A program made the translations under genes and the position numbers. Below, piece after piece: positions 13,040 to 23,382 of a stretch of 37,940 bases of DNA (the stretch's first letter is position 1; each line of letters opens with the position of its first letter). The notes under the pieces are model-generated. The model saw only the letters and a list, made by a program, of their open reading frames with translations, was not told the DNA's origin and did no database searches. Where the stretch lies: contig BBXU01001741.1 in assembly GCA_001598975.1 (NCBI GenBank), forward strand, positions 1-37,940, given 5' to 3'. This stretch comes from Parachlorella kessleri. Lineage: Eukaryota > Chlorophyta > Trebouxiophyceae > Chlorellales > Chlorellaceae.

Positions 13040-13715
13040 CCAAGCACCTGCCTGAGTCAGTACGACTTGCTTTGGGTCTGCGGAGATGGGCTGCCGTCTA
13101 CGGCAGCTGGTTTGAAGGCCAAGTCAGACGTAGCAACCTGGTTGGGCTGCCATGTAGCAGCAGAAGGAGTGTGGCGACCATGCATGAGCAGCATGAGAAG
13201 GCAGCATGCCTGGGCCCTGCATCATGAAGTCAGAGCTTGTGGTAATTGGCATCCGCTGATGGGAAGTGAGCAACGCCCTGGAGACGCCGGGACAGCTGAT
13301 AGTTACATTGGACATGCACACATTGCATGGAAGATCTTCTCCTCTAGAGGGGGCATGCGCATGACCAGGCGCCTGCTACATCAGAAGTCAGGCATAACCA
13401 GGAGCATAAGTGCATCCAGCCCTGATAGTAGTACGATTTGCACTGCCTGCCACTATCTACTAGTACTGCGGCCATCCTGCCAGTACAACTTGTAGATATG
13501 GTGTATTGAATACACCATACCTCGAGGGGCTAGCTCTGTTCGCATTTGCTGCCACCATCAACGAAAGCACTCTCCTGTCACCTGCAAATAGCAACACGCC
13601 AGACTTGAACCTCCATGCTGGGCATGCTGGCTTGCTTCTTGCAAATAACCTACTGTTTCCTGTCCAACGCAATGTTTGGCTGCCTGCCAGTGAAGAAGAA
13701 AGACGTGGAAGCACT

Positions 13716-16700
13716 ATGACGCCAAGGGACTCGGACTACTTCAAGTCGGACTTTCTGACAGGCGTCAACACCGTTTCTCTCCATGCGCTGGTGACCTACG
13801 TTCAACTGGAGGCAGAAGCGGCCAGGTAGCTCCCTGAGCTCGCACAAACCCCGCCCTTGGCTCTGCTCCCTTGCTGCCTCAGCGGCAACTTTCAAGCTGC
13901 TGTGCCTGCAGAGCCGAGTCTGCCCTCCCTGAAAGCCTCGGTGCAGTTATTGGGCACTTGTCCCACGCTATAAGCCACCATAGTCGCAACAAAGCGCTTG
14001 AGGCCATCCTGGCTCGAAGCGCTGCTCCTGGCCTCGAGCTGGCCGCAGACTTGCAGCAAATATTCTGCGAAGGCAGCCTTCTGACACGCATTTGCACCGC
14101 TGAGGCCATCAGACACCAGCCACACACAGTGGGTGCCTTCCTTGATGGCATTGGAGCGCTGGCAGGCGCCTTGCCAAGGGCAACTGTGGACTACGCGGCA
14201 CTGACCAGCTTGGCGCATGCACTGGACTGTGCCCTGGCTGAAGCAGAGGGCAGTGAACAACAGGGAGGTGAGGAATCATTTGTTTTCTACTGTGTTTTGT
14301 GGATACGGGGCAAACTAGGGCAGGGAGGGGCCCCGGCTAAGCTGGGAATGACACTAAACAGTGGACATGATAGCAGGTATACGTATCACAGTGAAGTATG
14401 GCTAGCTTCTAGCTGTGCACTGGCTGCATCCGCATTCACACCGCAGTGGTGTGCCTCCTTTGTCACATCGGTGGAACATGACGAGACCACCCAGCCTGGT
14501 GTGCAGGGGCAGCAGAGCTCCCGGGGTTGCATCTCGTCCGCCTAACTTTTGTTAGCATGGCTGGCGTCATCCTGTCCACTGTCGAACATGCAAGGCTGTG
14601 GGGTCTGGGTCCGGCAAGCACTACCCTGGAAGTGTTGCTGCACCTGGCCATGGGCGAGCTCAGCGCAGCGTGCCAGCTGGTGACAGAGCAGCGCAGCAGC
14701 TTGGGACAAGTTTGGCAGGCAGCCCTACCCCAGCTTGATGTATCCGAGGTGGCACATGGTAGGGCACTCTGCGCCACCCGGCTTATGCGAGCACTTTTGC
14801 CACTGGCAAGGGTTGCAGCTACCATGGGCTACCTCAGCTTGCAGCGTTTGGTAGCCTCTACACCAGACCTCATCCAGGTGCGGGACGGAGTTTTACTGCT
14901 GAGCTGGTCAGATTTCTACGTTGCCACGATAAGATCTAGCTTGCTGGGTGCGAAGTCGGCAGAACGGGTTGTGTAGCTAATATATTCTGGAAGGTGCTTT
15001 CGTACCCCAGCATCCAAGCAGTTCTCGCAAGTATATGATTCCAAGAAACTCTGCACTTGCACATGCAGCATACATTGTGGGATTGCGATTACTCAGGAGC
15101 TACACCATATGTGCCGCCATCAAGGCATACTCATGCTGGCTGTTGCAGTACTTGGAGATTGATGCCTACCAAGCCAGCCAACCTAGCAGCCCGCACTCCA
15201 AGCTGCTTCACCTGGCAGTGTTTGGTCTCAGGGAGGCACTGCTGTTACAGCATTGTGTGCTGTACCACAAGGTCGTTGTACAACCATGCACGGCGTAGAT
15301 GCCAGCCATCATGGTCGCTCTGCAGCAGAGGATGCGGTGGGTCAGTGCAGCGGCAGCGTTTGCCAAAGTGCTGCATGCTGCAGCAGATGCGGCTGCCGGC
15401 AGCGCCAGCTGTGGTCTGGAAACCGACACGGTAGGCGAGGCAGTGCACGGCCTCGACACCGCCCTTGTGCTTGTTAGGGACGTCTTCTGCATCTGCTTTG
15501 GGACAGGCGGAAGGATAACGCAAGGCTGCTTAGGTGAGCGCCCAGCCTTCGCAGCTACATGGCGCGGTGGACCTTCTTCTGGATTTGGCAGAGCTGCTGC
15601 TGCGGCTGACAGCAAAGCGCCCAGCCCTTGATAGGCTACTGCATGCCAGTAAGCCTGCAGACAGGTGCCACAAAGCCTCTCCTGCGCTTATCCTGACAGT
15701 TGTGGCCATGCTGGTTAGTGACGTTGGATGCCTGCCCTCACTCCACCGTGAACAGCTCTTTGAGCAGACTGTGCGGCTTGGGGGTGGCATTGCCAGCAGA
15801 AGAGGCAATGCCAGCTTTTCCAGTGGCAGGTGCAGCTCCAGTCTCGGGCTTCCAGCAGCAGAAGCGTTCATGCGGAGGGTGGCCAACCTGTCATGCACAG
15901 CAGCTAAGCTGGGCCGCTGCCTGCCTGATATGCCGGCAGAAAGTGCTGGCCCAGATTGCGGGACGCAGGGAAGGGATGGAAGCTTCGTGCTCCTGTTAGA
16001 GGTTCTCACGGCGCTTGGCTGTCGGGCATTAGCGCTCAATCTTGTCCTGGCAGAAGCCCCTGGACCACAGCACGGCCTCACACAACGCCTGCGGCACATG
16101 GGCTTCCTGGCCTTTGTTTGCTTGCCAGCTCTAGCACAGGCTCACGGAGACCTCGGGTTCCAGGAGAGTGCCATATTTTTTGGGCACAGGGATATCACCA
16201 GCTCAGTCGGCCAGTTGCTAATTAAGGTAAGGTACCAGCCGCTTGATCGGGTGCCTTGTGTAAGGATCATATGTTGGGGACCACCTGCCAACCCTATGAC
16301 TGTCAGGGCATGGTATAAGGATGAAGGGTGCCATGCGTGCCAATGCGCAGCACATTGTAAGCAGCAGCAGCAGCTTAACTAGCTACTTAACAACTTGCTC
16401 ACTCCTCCGAAGTACAAGTCACACGAATACTTCATCCATTCCCGCTGCAAACTCTCGTCTGAATTGGTCCCCTGTGCTGGTAGGTGAGCCACCTGCAGCT
16501 GTTGAATGACGCTGTGAGGGGAGGTGGTCTGAGCCCACTGCTGAGCCACTTTTTGTACAACATGCTGGTAAGCTCCCTTGCGCTCCTGGTGCCTTCTGAT
16601 TCTACAACTTTCTGACATAGTGCCAAGCAAAAACCCATGACTGCCATAGAAAGGGCAGTGTAAGAAATGGTAGCATTCCCAACCATTCCTGCGTGCGGCT

Positions 16701-18156
16701 TGGGCGTTGTCCACACTTTGGCGTTTGCGCATGCATCTTCGTATTCATGATCAGTGGGAAATCAATGCTTGCAGCTGACCTGCAAACAGAATCGGCGTAT
16801 GCGCTTGTAATCACCCACGTGCACCTCTAGGTGCATGCAGGTTCTTGCAAAAGGGGACGAGGCAGTGACCCTCCTGCTTCTGCTGTCCATACTACTTACA
16901 GCTGAGCACGCCGAGGGTTTGGCAGTGGCCGTTGTCAAGGGCGGCCTGCTGCAAGCTGTGGCAGAGCACTCTGCCAGTTTGGTTGGAGGCAGGCGCCGTA
17001 AGTCCCGGAAGCTGGAGGTAAGCAGTAAAAGGTTCTGACTCAGGCGAACGTTGTATTTTGACCCCCTTACGGCACCCTGGACATGGCTACCAGTGAAGTT
17101 GAATGTCCCGGGGCAAAAACCAGAATGGCAGAGGTTGGATTTCGGTTGGGCATGTGAATGACCGAATCTAACATGCATTATATTGCTAGCAGCACAGCAT
17201 CATGTCCTGCTGATGGCCATGTCAGCAAAATGTATCAAGAGAGAGACCAAATAACTCCCTCTAGTACATCATCTGCAGCACCTGAGTGGCCAAGTGCAAA
17301 CCTATAGACTACAGTGCTCTGCAGGGCACATCCTGGGACCTCCTCACAGCAGGGGCAGCGCTTATCGCGGTTGTCTGCACAGTGCTGGACGAGAATGCCT
17401 CCACCAGGCTGCAGGCCACCTTCTCCACACTGCTGGAGGACGTGCCGTCTATGAAGGCCTGTACAAACATCTCACTAGAGGCGTTGCACACGTCGGTTCT
17501 GAACGGGTCTAGCACATGCCCAGTAGGTGTGCCGCAGGGCCCCTGGGTTGCCAGGTTCCATTGCGAGCAGGCCTGGGCACAGGTGTGCAGCAAGGTTGCA
17601 CCAACCCTGCTAGACACCTGCGATAAGGTGACCTCAGACAGCCAGCACCAGAAGGAGGAGGGCATCTTCCATGATGTGGCGGGTTCGGCTGCAACCCGGG
17701 CTGCACCAACATGGCAGGCCTGCAGGAGGCCTCCCTGGCACTGAGCAAGTGCACGGGGTGCGGGGAAGCGCGCTATTGCAGCAAGTGAGTTACTGATGGA
17801 GTCGGTCGACTTTCTAGCCAAGTTTGCTGCAGGGGATGCCTTGAAACGGGGGATGTGGGCACTTGCGCCTTACTGTCCATCATCTATCTCTTATAGGCTC
17901 AACATCAGGTTGGCCAGATGCACTGTATGCATGCGACTGCCTGCTGCTACTACACACCTACCTGGGCCCATGGCCTTCCTGCGGACTTGCTTCCTCCAAA
18001 GTCTCTGTTACAGGTGTCCCCAAGCAGGCACAGGAATGCATGTAGAACATCGGCTGGTTTTACAGGATACACCTTGCATCCGACTGCAGGCAGTGCCAGC
18101 GGCAGGACTGGCGGCGGCACAAGGCCATCTGCCAGGCCATCAAGGAGCTCAAGTAG
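13716..18156 (+). pseudogene. MYND zinc-finger protein, copy 2, disrupted in exons 4 and 7
   Basis: Exons match copy 1: 13716-13825, 13912-14267, 14507-14877, 15149-16226, 16484-16567, 16841-17017, 17325-17784, 18090-18156. Exons 1-3 are open and in phase, exactly where copy 1 is broken. Exon 4 has an in-frame TAG at 15296-15298 where copy 1 reads CAT GAG, and lacks two bases near 15553. Exon 7 lacks ten bases between 17690 and 17691, at the first zinc-ligand cysteines of the MYND finger. The finger itself (CNPGC, CTGC, ARYCSK, then QCQRQDWRRHKAIC) survives in the shifted frame. The helix-core LLLLLSILLTAEHAEGLAV in exon 6 is identical in both copies. Three separate lesions make this copy non-functional as a full-length protein; a truncated N-terminal product of about 330 residues remains possible. 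Confidence 0.8.
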
Positions 18157-18179
18157 CCAAGCACCTGCTGGGTCGCTTA

Positions 18180-18812
18180 GACATGCTTGGGGAATAAGTG
18201 GTGGGCTCAACAGCATCTTCCCGACAAGTGCACTATGGACCTTTATGGTGTACTGTGGGGCTTGCTGGGACGTCTTTATGCATTTGTCAACCAGCTCCAC
18301 GCATGGCTGCTTTTGGCAGTTGTGCCTAGGCACTGGTGGCCCCCCGCATTGCGCCAGCAATCGCTTTCACTTTTCATGGTGAGGTGCATGTCCTGGATTA
18401 GCAAGAAAATCTTGGCTGGATAACTTGCTGTTCACTCCCATGTTAAGTGTCACTGGGCTATAGCTGTCACCCTCCCCTGCTCATCTAGCCATCACCGACT
18501 CCCAACCGCATCTGCCAATGTCAGTGAAGTAAAGCCACATCATACAGTTACAGACACATTCGCATGCCCTCTGAGAGGTATTGGGTACTCCTGCCGGCCT
18601 GCTGAAGGAGCATATGTGAGGCATTGTGACACATTCGCAACCGGCGTACATACCACAGGAGCAAATGACAGTAACCAAACCTTCTACTGAGCAAGTCAAG
18701 ATGGCCAGCCCCGCAGTCAGTCAGTCAGTCAGTCAGGACACTGGTTTCGTCCGCACAGGCACAGATGGCAAGGACCACCACTGACATGCTTGGGGAATAA
18801 GTGATGGGCTCA
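18180..18812. repeat. Dispersed direct repeat pair
   Basis: GACATGCTTGGGGAATAAGT, followed by G(G/A)TGGGCTCA, occurs at 18180 and again at 18783, 603 bp apart, in the same orientation. The first copy starts shortly after the end of the duplicated MYND unit. Confidence 0.7.
18714..18736. repeat. CAGT tetranucleotide microsatellite
   Basis: About five to six CAGT units are seen in intergenic DNA, followed by CAGGACACTGG. Confidence 0.85.
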
Positions 18813-19049
18813 CCACTGCCACGCGCCACGTCTAGCCCAACACCGGCAGGAAGCTGAGCTAATGGGCGATGCCACTACACGGGAACCCCAAGGCATGAGA
18901 GCAATGAAGAGAACGGTTGAGGCTGCATTCCAGGACCTACAATATTGTGCAGCCATGCCTAATGATTTCTCATTGCCTCAGCCCAGGCTACGCCTGTGCT
19001 GTAGACATGCGATCATAACACAGACCTGCCGAGCGTCCAAGCAACGCCG

Positions 19050-22000
19050 TCAGTGCTCCACCTGCTGCAGCCTACGCAGCTCCACCATGAGGTCAAACTC
19101 CTTGTCACTCAGCTCCACCAGCCGCCGCTCAAGCTCCACACGCCGAGCCAAGTCCTCATCTGCAGCAGGCAGCGAAGCAAGTATACCAGACCAGTGCCTC
19201 ACCACTTCACGAGCAGGTGGCCCTGGCGCGCAAGCAAGCAAGCCACAACATACTCACGTAAGCCATTTACGTACTTTTAAACAGTTATGCCAAAGGCACA
19301 GACAGCTGGCCTTGAGGAACAACGCCGTTGAGGCAACTCACCAAGTAAGGCAAATGGAAGCGATATCCCCAATCAATTACGTAGCTAGCACATGATAAGC
19401 CATCGCCAGCTTACCAAATACACCTGCTAATCCCTCAGGCATGAAGCTGCACTTTCAATGCACCCGTCCCCGCCACCTTGGCAGTCACTAACCTGTTAGG
19501 CCTGGGGCCTCCAGTTGTGTGATCTCAGCTTCGAGCAGCTGCTCCCGCCGCTCCAGCACCCCTAGCATCTCATTCAGCTCCTCCTCAAAGGCTAGCTGCA
19601 TGGGCAAGTCGGCAAGCGCTTGGGTATGCAACTGTCAAACCACGACCACCAGCAGGCTGTCCTCTTCCAAGAGGGGCCCAGGTGCAGGGCCCCGCAAGAC
19701 TGCGGACCGCTATGCTGCTGTGCTGGGGTTCATGATATGGACATGTCCCATCCCAGCCTCCGAATCGCGTCGTGCCACATCAACACTTTCATAGTTCCGC
19801 ACCTGCAGCCGCTGTGCCAGCCATGCCGGGTCGAAGGGCGCCGTCTGCGGCACCGGCTGCGCCGCGGCCATCGACTTGCGCTTTTTGCTGGGGAGGCCAG
19901 GGTGCAGCAGCGGTGCTGGCGGTGGCGGTGACGAGAGTGTGGGGCGCTCCCACTGCCGCCGAGAGCCGGGCATGGTGAGAATGTCAATCTTCTCGCACAG
20001 CACATAGTCATCCTGCGGTGATGAAATCCAGCATTTTACGGCAGCTATTCGGAGTGCACAAGTGCAAAGTTACAAGCCAGGGCTACAAACTCAAACGGTA
20101 CAGCAGCATAGGCAACTAACAGCAGCAGCGGAATGTGCTGACCATGTCGTTTCCTTGCCGAGGTTCAGTCACATGCCCACACTGCTGGCCCAATCCCTAT
20201 GTGGCGTTTATGCGCTTTTTGCAATGCTGCCTTCCCGGCCATCACCAGCCAAAGGCTTGCCGTCTGGACCACTTCTCTGCTTCAACCTACATTTCCTGAA
20301 GAGTATTCAAGTCTGGCCACATCTACACCTCAACTCACAGGGTTGATAAACTTGTAGTCAGACTCCATAGTCTCCTGCAGCCCTGACTCAGGATCCTGGT
20401 TGGGGTCGTACAAGATTGTGTACGTATCCATCTCTGCAGGAGAAACATAACCACGCACCTCGGTCAGCCAGGGAGCCACAATTGTTCATCATAGCCTGGC
20501 CCAGCAGTGGCTATACAGGAAGCTCTTTCTCTTTGATGCAGCGCCAAGTGGAGTGTGAGGTGCACCAACATAGGATGCTTGCGATAGACATCACAGATGG
20601 CTCCGGGACAGCGCTTTGCCGCAGGTACTTCACTTTTGACAAGGTTTCAGTGTGGATTCCAGATGGGGTGTTGCACCGGAGCAACAGCTTCAACGAGAGG
20701 AGCGAGTCCCACCTGCGTCATAGTCATACACCACGCCCTCCACCCAGGGCGGACTCTCGGATGGCCACAGTCGCCTGCATAGTAGAAGAAGCGACAGGGG
20801 GGGACGCTGTGAGACCGACTAGAAGACATGGCAGGGGTAAGTGGGCACAACAGCAGACCACCAGCCTTTCCATGTCCACTAGCCCGCCATTGCTGCAGAC
20901 CTGCCTCCGATTGCACCGCCTCCCAGCAACTTTGGAAGGCTGGCAATGGGCACCACCTTGCCAGTACAACATCAGCAACCTACTCATACCATTTCAGCCC
21001 AGCGCCAAAAGCACCAAGACAGCATTCTAACTGAATCGGCATAATGTTTTGTGTCTCACCAGACTCGCTTGCCCAGGTACCCGCGCGGGTCGCTCGCGCC
21101 CGTCAGGCTGGAGCTGCGTGGCCGCTGCCGCTGCCGCGTGCTGGCCGCCCGCACTGCAGACATAAGTTTAGAGGGTTGCCAGGGAGCTCCATTGCACGGT
21201 TCCCTTACATAGCTTCTGCTGTGGGGGTCACATTGCCTTGGCCAAGTAGTATTATATGAAAATGCGTGCAGCTCACCACAAGCCCCCATAAGCCTAGCCA
21301 AATGCTTAGGGCTCCCACCAGCCTCCTTGGCCTCACCAAAGCCGCCGTCACCTGCTCCCAAGTCGCCTGGAGAGCCCAGACCAGGTGCCCCCGGTCGCAC
21401 AGACGCCCGCCGCGCCAGACTCGGCTGGCTGAGCAACCCTCCGCTAGCCCTGCGCAGCAAACAAGGTGGCACTGCACTTTGCTACCAAGGGTCAGTGGGA
21501 GCCCTCCGCTCGCTCCGTTCTGCCCCAACCGAAGACCCTGGCAAGGACTTGTCCAGGGACACTGTTTAGCCAGATGTCGGCCGTTCCTCCTACGACCATT
21601 TCCCGCTGCCCAGGAGGCCTTCGGGTATTAAGGCAAGCAGCTTGCGCTGCCTGTCCATGGAGCAGCGGCCAGCAAGCTGCCTGCCCTCCATCTCGAGGCC
21701 AACAAAGCATGCCCCTGCCTCTTTGGTGCAGGCTTCGCAGCCTGCGCCCCCGCTTTGGTACTGCGGCCGGCACGCGTCGGCCGGCTCTCTACAGTCAGCT
21801 GGCCAGGCTCCTCCACCTCTGACCTTGAAGGATCTGAAGCCTGCCTAGACACTGGCAGGTCTTTGCACTAGAAGGGCAGGGTGCTCAGACGGCCTGCCAT
21901 TGCAGGCAGCCGACTGCACTGCCAATCGGAGTTTCTGTGGGCTTTTGGCGAGACGAAGCCTGTGCCATGAATCACGTGTTTTAAGAGAACCAAACTACCA

Positions 22001-22596
22001 TGTGTGCAGCCACCTGACCCAAGCAGGGCGGGGCTCTCCTACAGGGACAACACTGTGACACATGTTGGCACCGCGCATACTCTCAACTCACCCTTGCAGC
22101 GACGGTGCGGCCGCCAGTGAGGGCGCTGGTAGCGAGCCCATCTTGAAGGGCCGTGCGCGGCTAGGCCGGGAAGTCAGCGCCCTTCCCTCCCGAATTGCTT
22201 GTAGCTCTGTGTCTGACTTCAGCTGCCGCAGAACCTCCTGCAGCTTAGACCAGAAACCTTACCCTCCGGTTGCTGCGCGCACGCCCTAACCCTGCCGGCC
22301 CAAGTGCGTTATAAGAGGGACCAAGCCTGCACAGGCTCAGCGCACCATGTGGGCGTCGTTATCGATGTTCCACAGCGCCCTCAGCTTGGTCATGACCTCC
22401 TCCTTGTCCTGCAAGCAAGCACAAGAGCGCGTTGAGCGAGGGGCTGGAGGCCAGCACTGCAAGCTGGGGCGAGCCGCCCGCTGGCAAGGAACACCCCGCC
22501 GCTTACCCATTCGTCAACAGGACCGGCCATGAAGGCCTTAAGCGCTGTGGAGTAGGCATACAACTCAAGTTCCCGCAGGGCTGTTTGTGCATCCAT
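19050..22596 (-). CDS. EML: EMSY-LIKE chromatin reader (ENT + Tudor/Agenet + coiled coil)
   Basis: Ten exons: 22596-22507, 22408-22346, 22237-22092, 21449-21277, 21153-21060, 20774-20713, 20433-20339, 20012-19803, 19631-19493, 19159-19050. Lengths sum to 1182 nt with all phases matching, giving 393 residues with ATG at 22596 and TGA at 19052-19050. The N-terminal ENT domain (about 1-75) reads LRELELYAYSTALKAF, DKEEVMTKLRALWNI and EVLRQLKSDTELQAIR. A Ser/Pro/Gly linker follows. The Tudor/Agenet fold (about 180-241) reads GYLGKRVWRLWP, WVEGVVYDYD and YTILYD. A KKRK nuclear signal lies in exon 8. The C-terminus is a charged coiled coil (LERREQLLEAEITQLE, LERRLVELSDKEF). This domain order is that of plant EMSY-LIKE proteins, which read histone marks in immunity and development genes. 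The protein is presumed nuclear. The Tudor aromatic cage cannot be judged from sequence alone. Confidence 0.85.
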
Positions 22597-23382
22597 TTCA
22601 CGGCCGACCTCAGCTGCCCTGCATGCTCAGCAGCTATCCTCAATACTCGTAGATGCTCAGTTCGTTACTGATAGTGGAGCTACCAAATTTGCACGGCGGG
22701 AAGTGAGCGCCAGGTTGGAGCCTTGGACTGTGAAAGAGTTTGTCGGCATTCCTCTGCCTCACCCGTTTTTGTGTCGGTTGGGGTGGAGTGGCAGCCCTAC
22801 GTACGCTAATGATCTGGAAGCCCTGGTGAAGGAGGTGCTTACGCACGGACTGACCTCTGCCTATTACAGTCAGGCTAGGTTTCTTACAGCGTCCGCAGAC
22901 CGCCTTACAACCAGCAGAGCGTGTGCTAAGAACGCCCTCCTCTGCCAAGGGAATCTAAGAGTGGAATTCCAGGCATGATCACAGGGCCTATTACAAGAAT
23001 TAGGTCAACTGGATCAAGTGGTACTTGTAGATAAATCAAGGGGACGTGTTTTTCAGCTGTCAGTATTCTGAAGGGCTTTCAAGCTCAAGAGCGCTGGCTG
23101 CTGGAGAGTGCCAGTGCCATGGCTGACGCCTTGCCCTACCTGTTCGATCGCCTCATTTACAGCCAAGATCTTGCAATATCCAGCCGGCTATAAGCACTAC
23201 ACAAGAGATTGATAAGAGATGCTGACGATGGCTGTCGAGATGAACAAGATTCGAGATGCCGGGGAATGTCGCGACGTGGCTCGAGTTGCGGTTTGTTTTG
23301 CTCACTTGAGCTTAGCAAAACATTTCTTCGCACAGCAATAGCAGCGTGAAAGGACCACTGACAACCAAGGCCCCCACCAAAG
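22597..23382. promoter_or_regulatory. Divergent intergenic region between EML and the stress-protein gene
   Basis: These 786 bp separate the start codons of two divergently transcribed genes, so both promoters must lie here or nearby. A TATA-like CTATAAG is seen at about 23187-23193, some 190 bp before the plus-strand ATG. The open frame 22703-22978 on the plus strand has no recognisable domain and is not called. Confidence 0.45.

Larger units (their letters stand above)
7490..18165. repeat. Tandem segmental duplication of about 5.6 kb (two MYND-gene units)
   Basis: The segment from about 7490 to 13092 is repeated at about 13093-18165. Both units open with AGCTGGTTTGAAGGCCAAGT (7499 and 13108 region), share CATGCCTGGGCCCTGC and a run around AGTCAGAGCTTGTGGT, then share every exon and several intron borders of the MYND gene, and end with the same exon finishing CTCAAGTAG. 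Beyond the two stop codons (after AAGCACCTGC) the flanks differ. The duplication therefore includes the 5' flank and the whole gene, so both copies began with a promoter. Confidence 0.85.
18157..19049. other. Intergenic spacer with small repeats
   Basis: This spacer lies between the 3' ends of MYND copy 2 and the minus-strand EMSY-LIKE gene. It has a direct repeat, GACATGCTTGGGGAATAAGT, at 18180 and 18783, and a CAGT tetranucleotide run at about 18714-18736. No coding exon was found. Confidence 0.6.

Noticed and set aside
14527..14570. Independent gene starting with ATG at 14527 or 8950 in the MYND loci
   Set aside because: Comparison of the two copies shows equal-length exon starts at 14507 and 8900 in matching phase, so these ATGs are internal.
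22703..22978. Plus-strand open frame of 91 codons between EML and the stress-protein gene
   Set aside because: No recognisable domain, and it lies in the divergent promoter interval without splice support.
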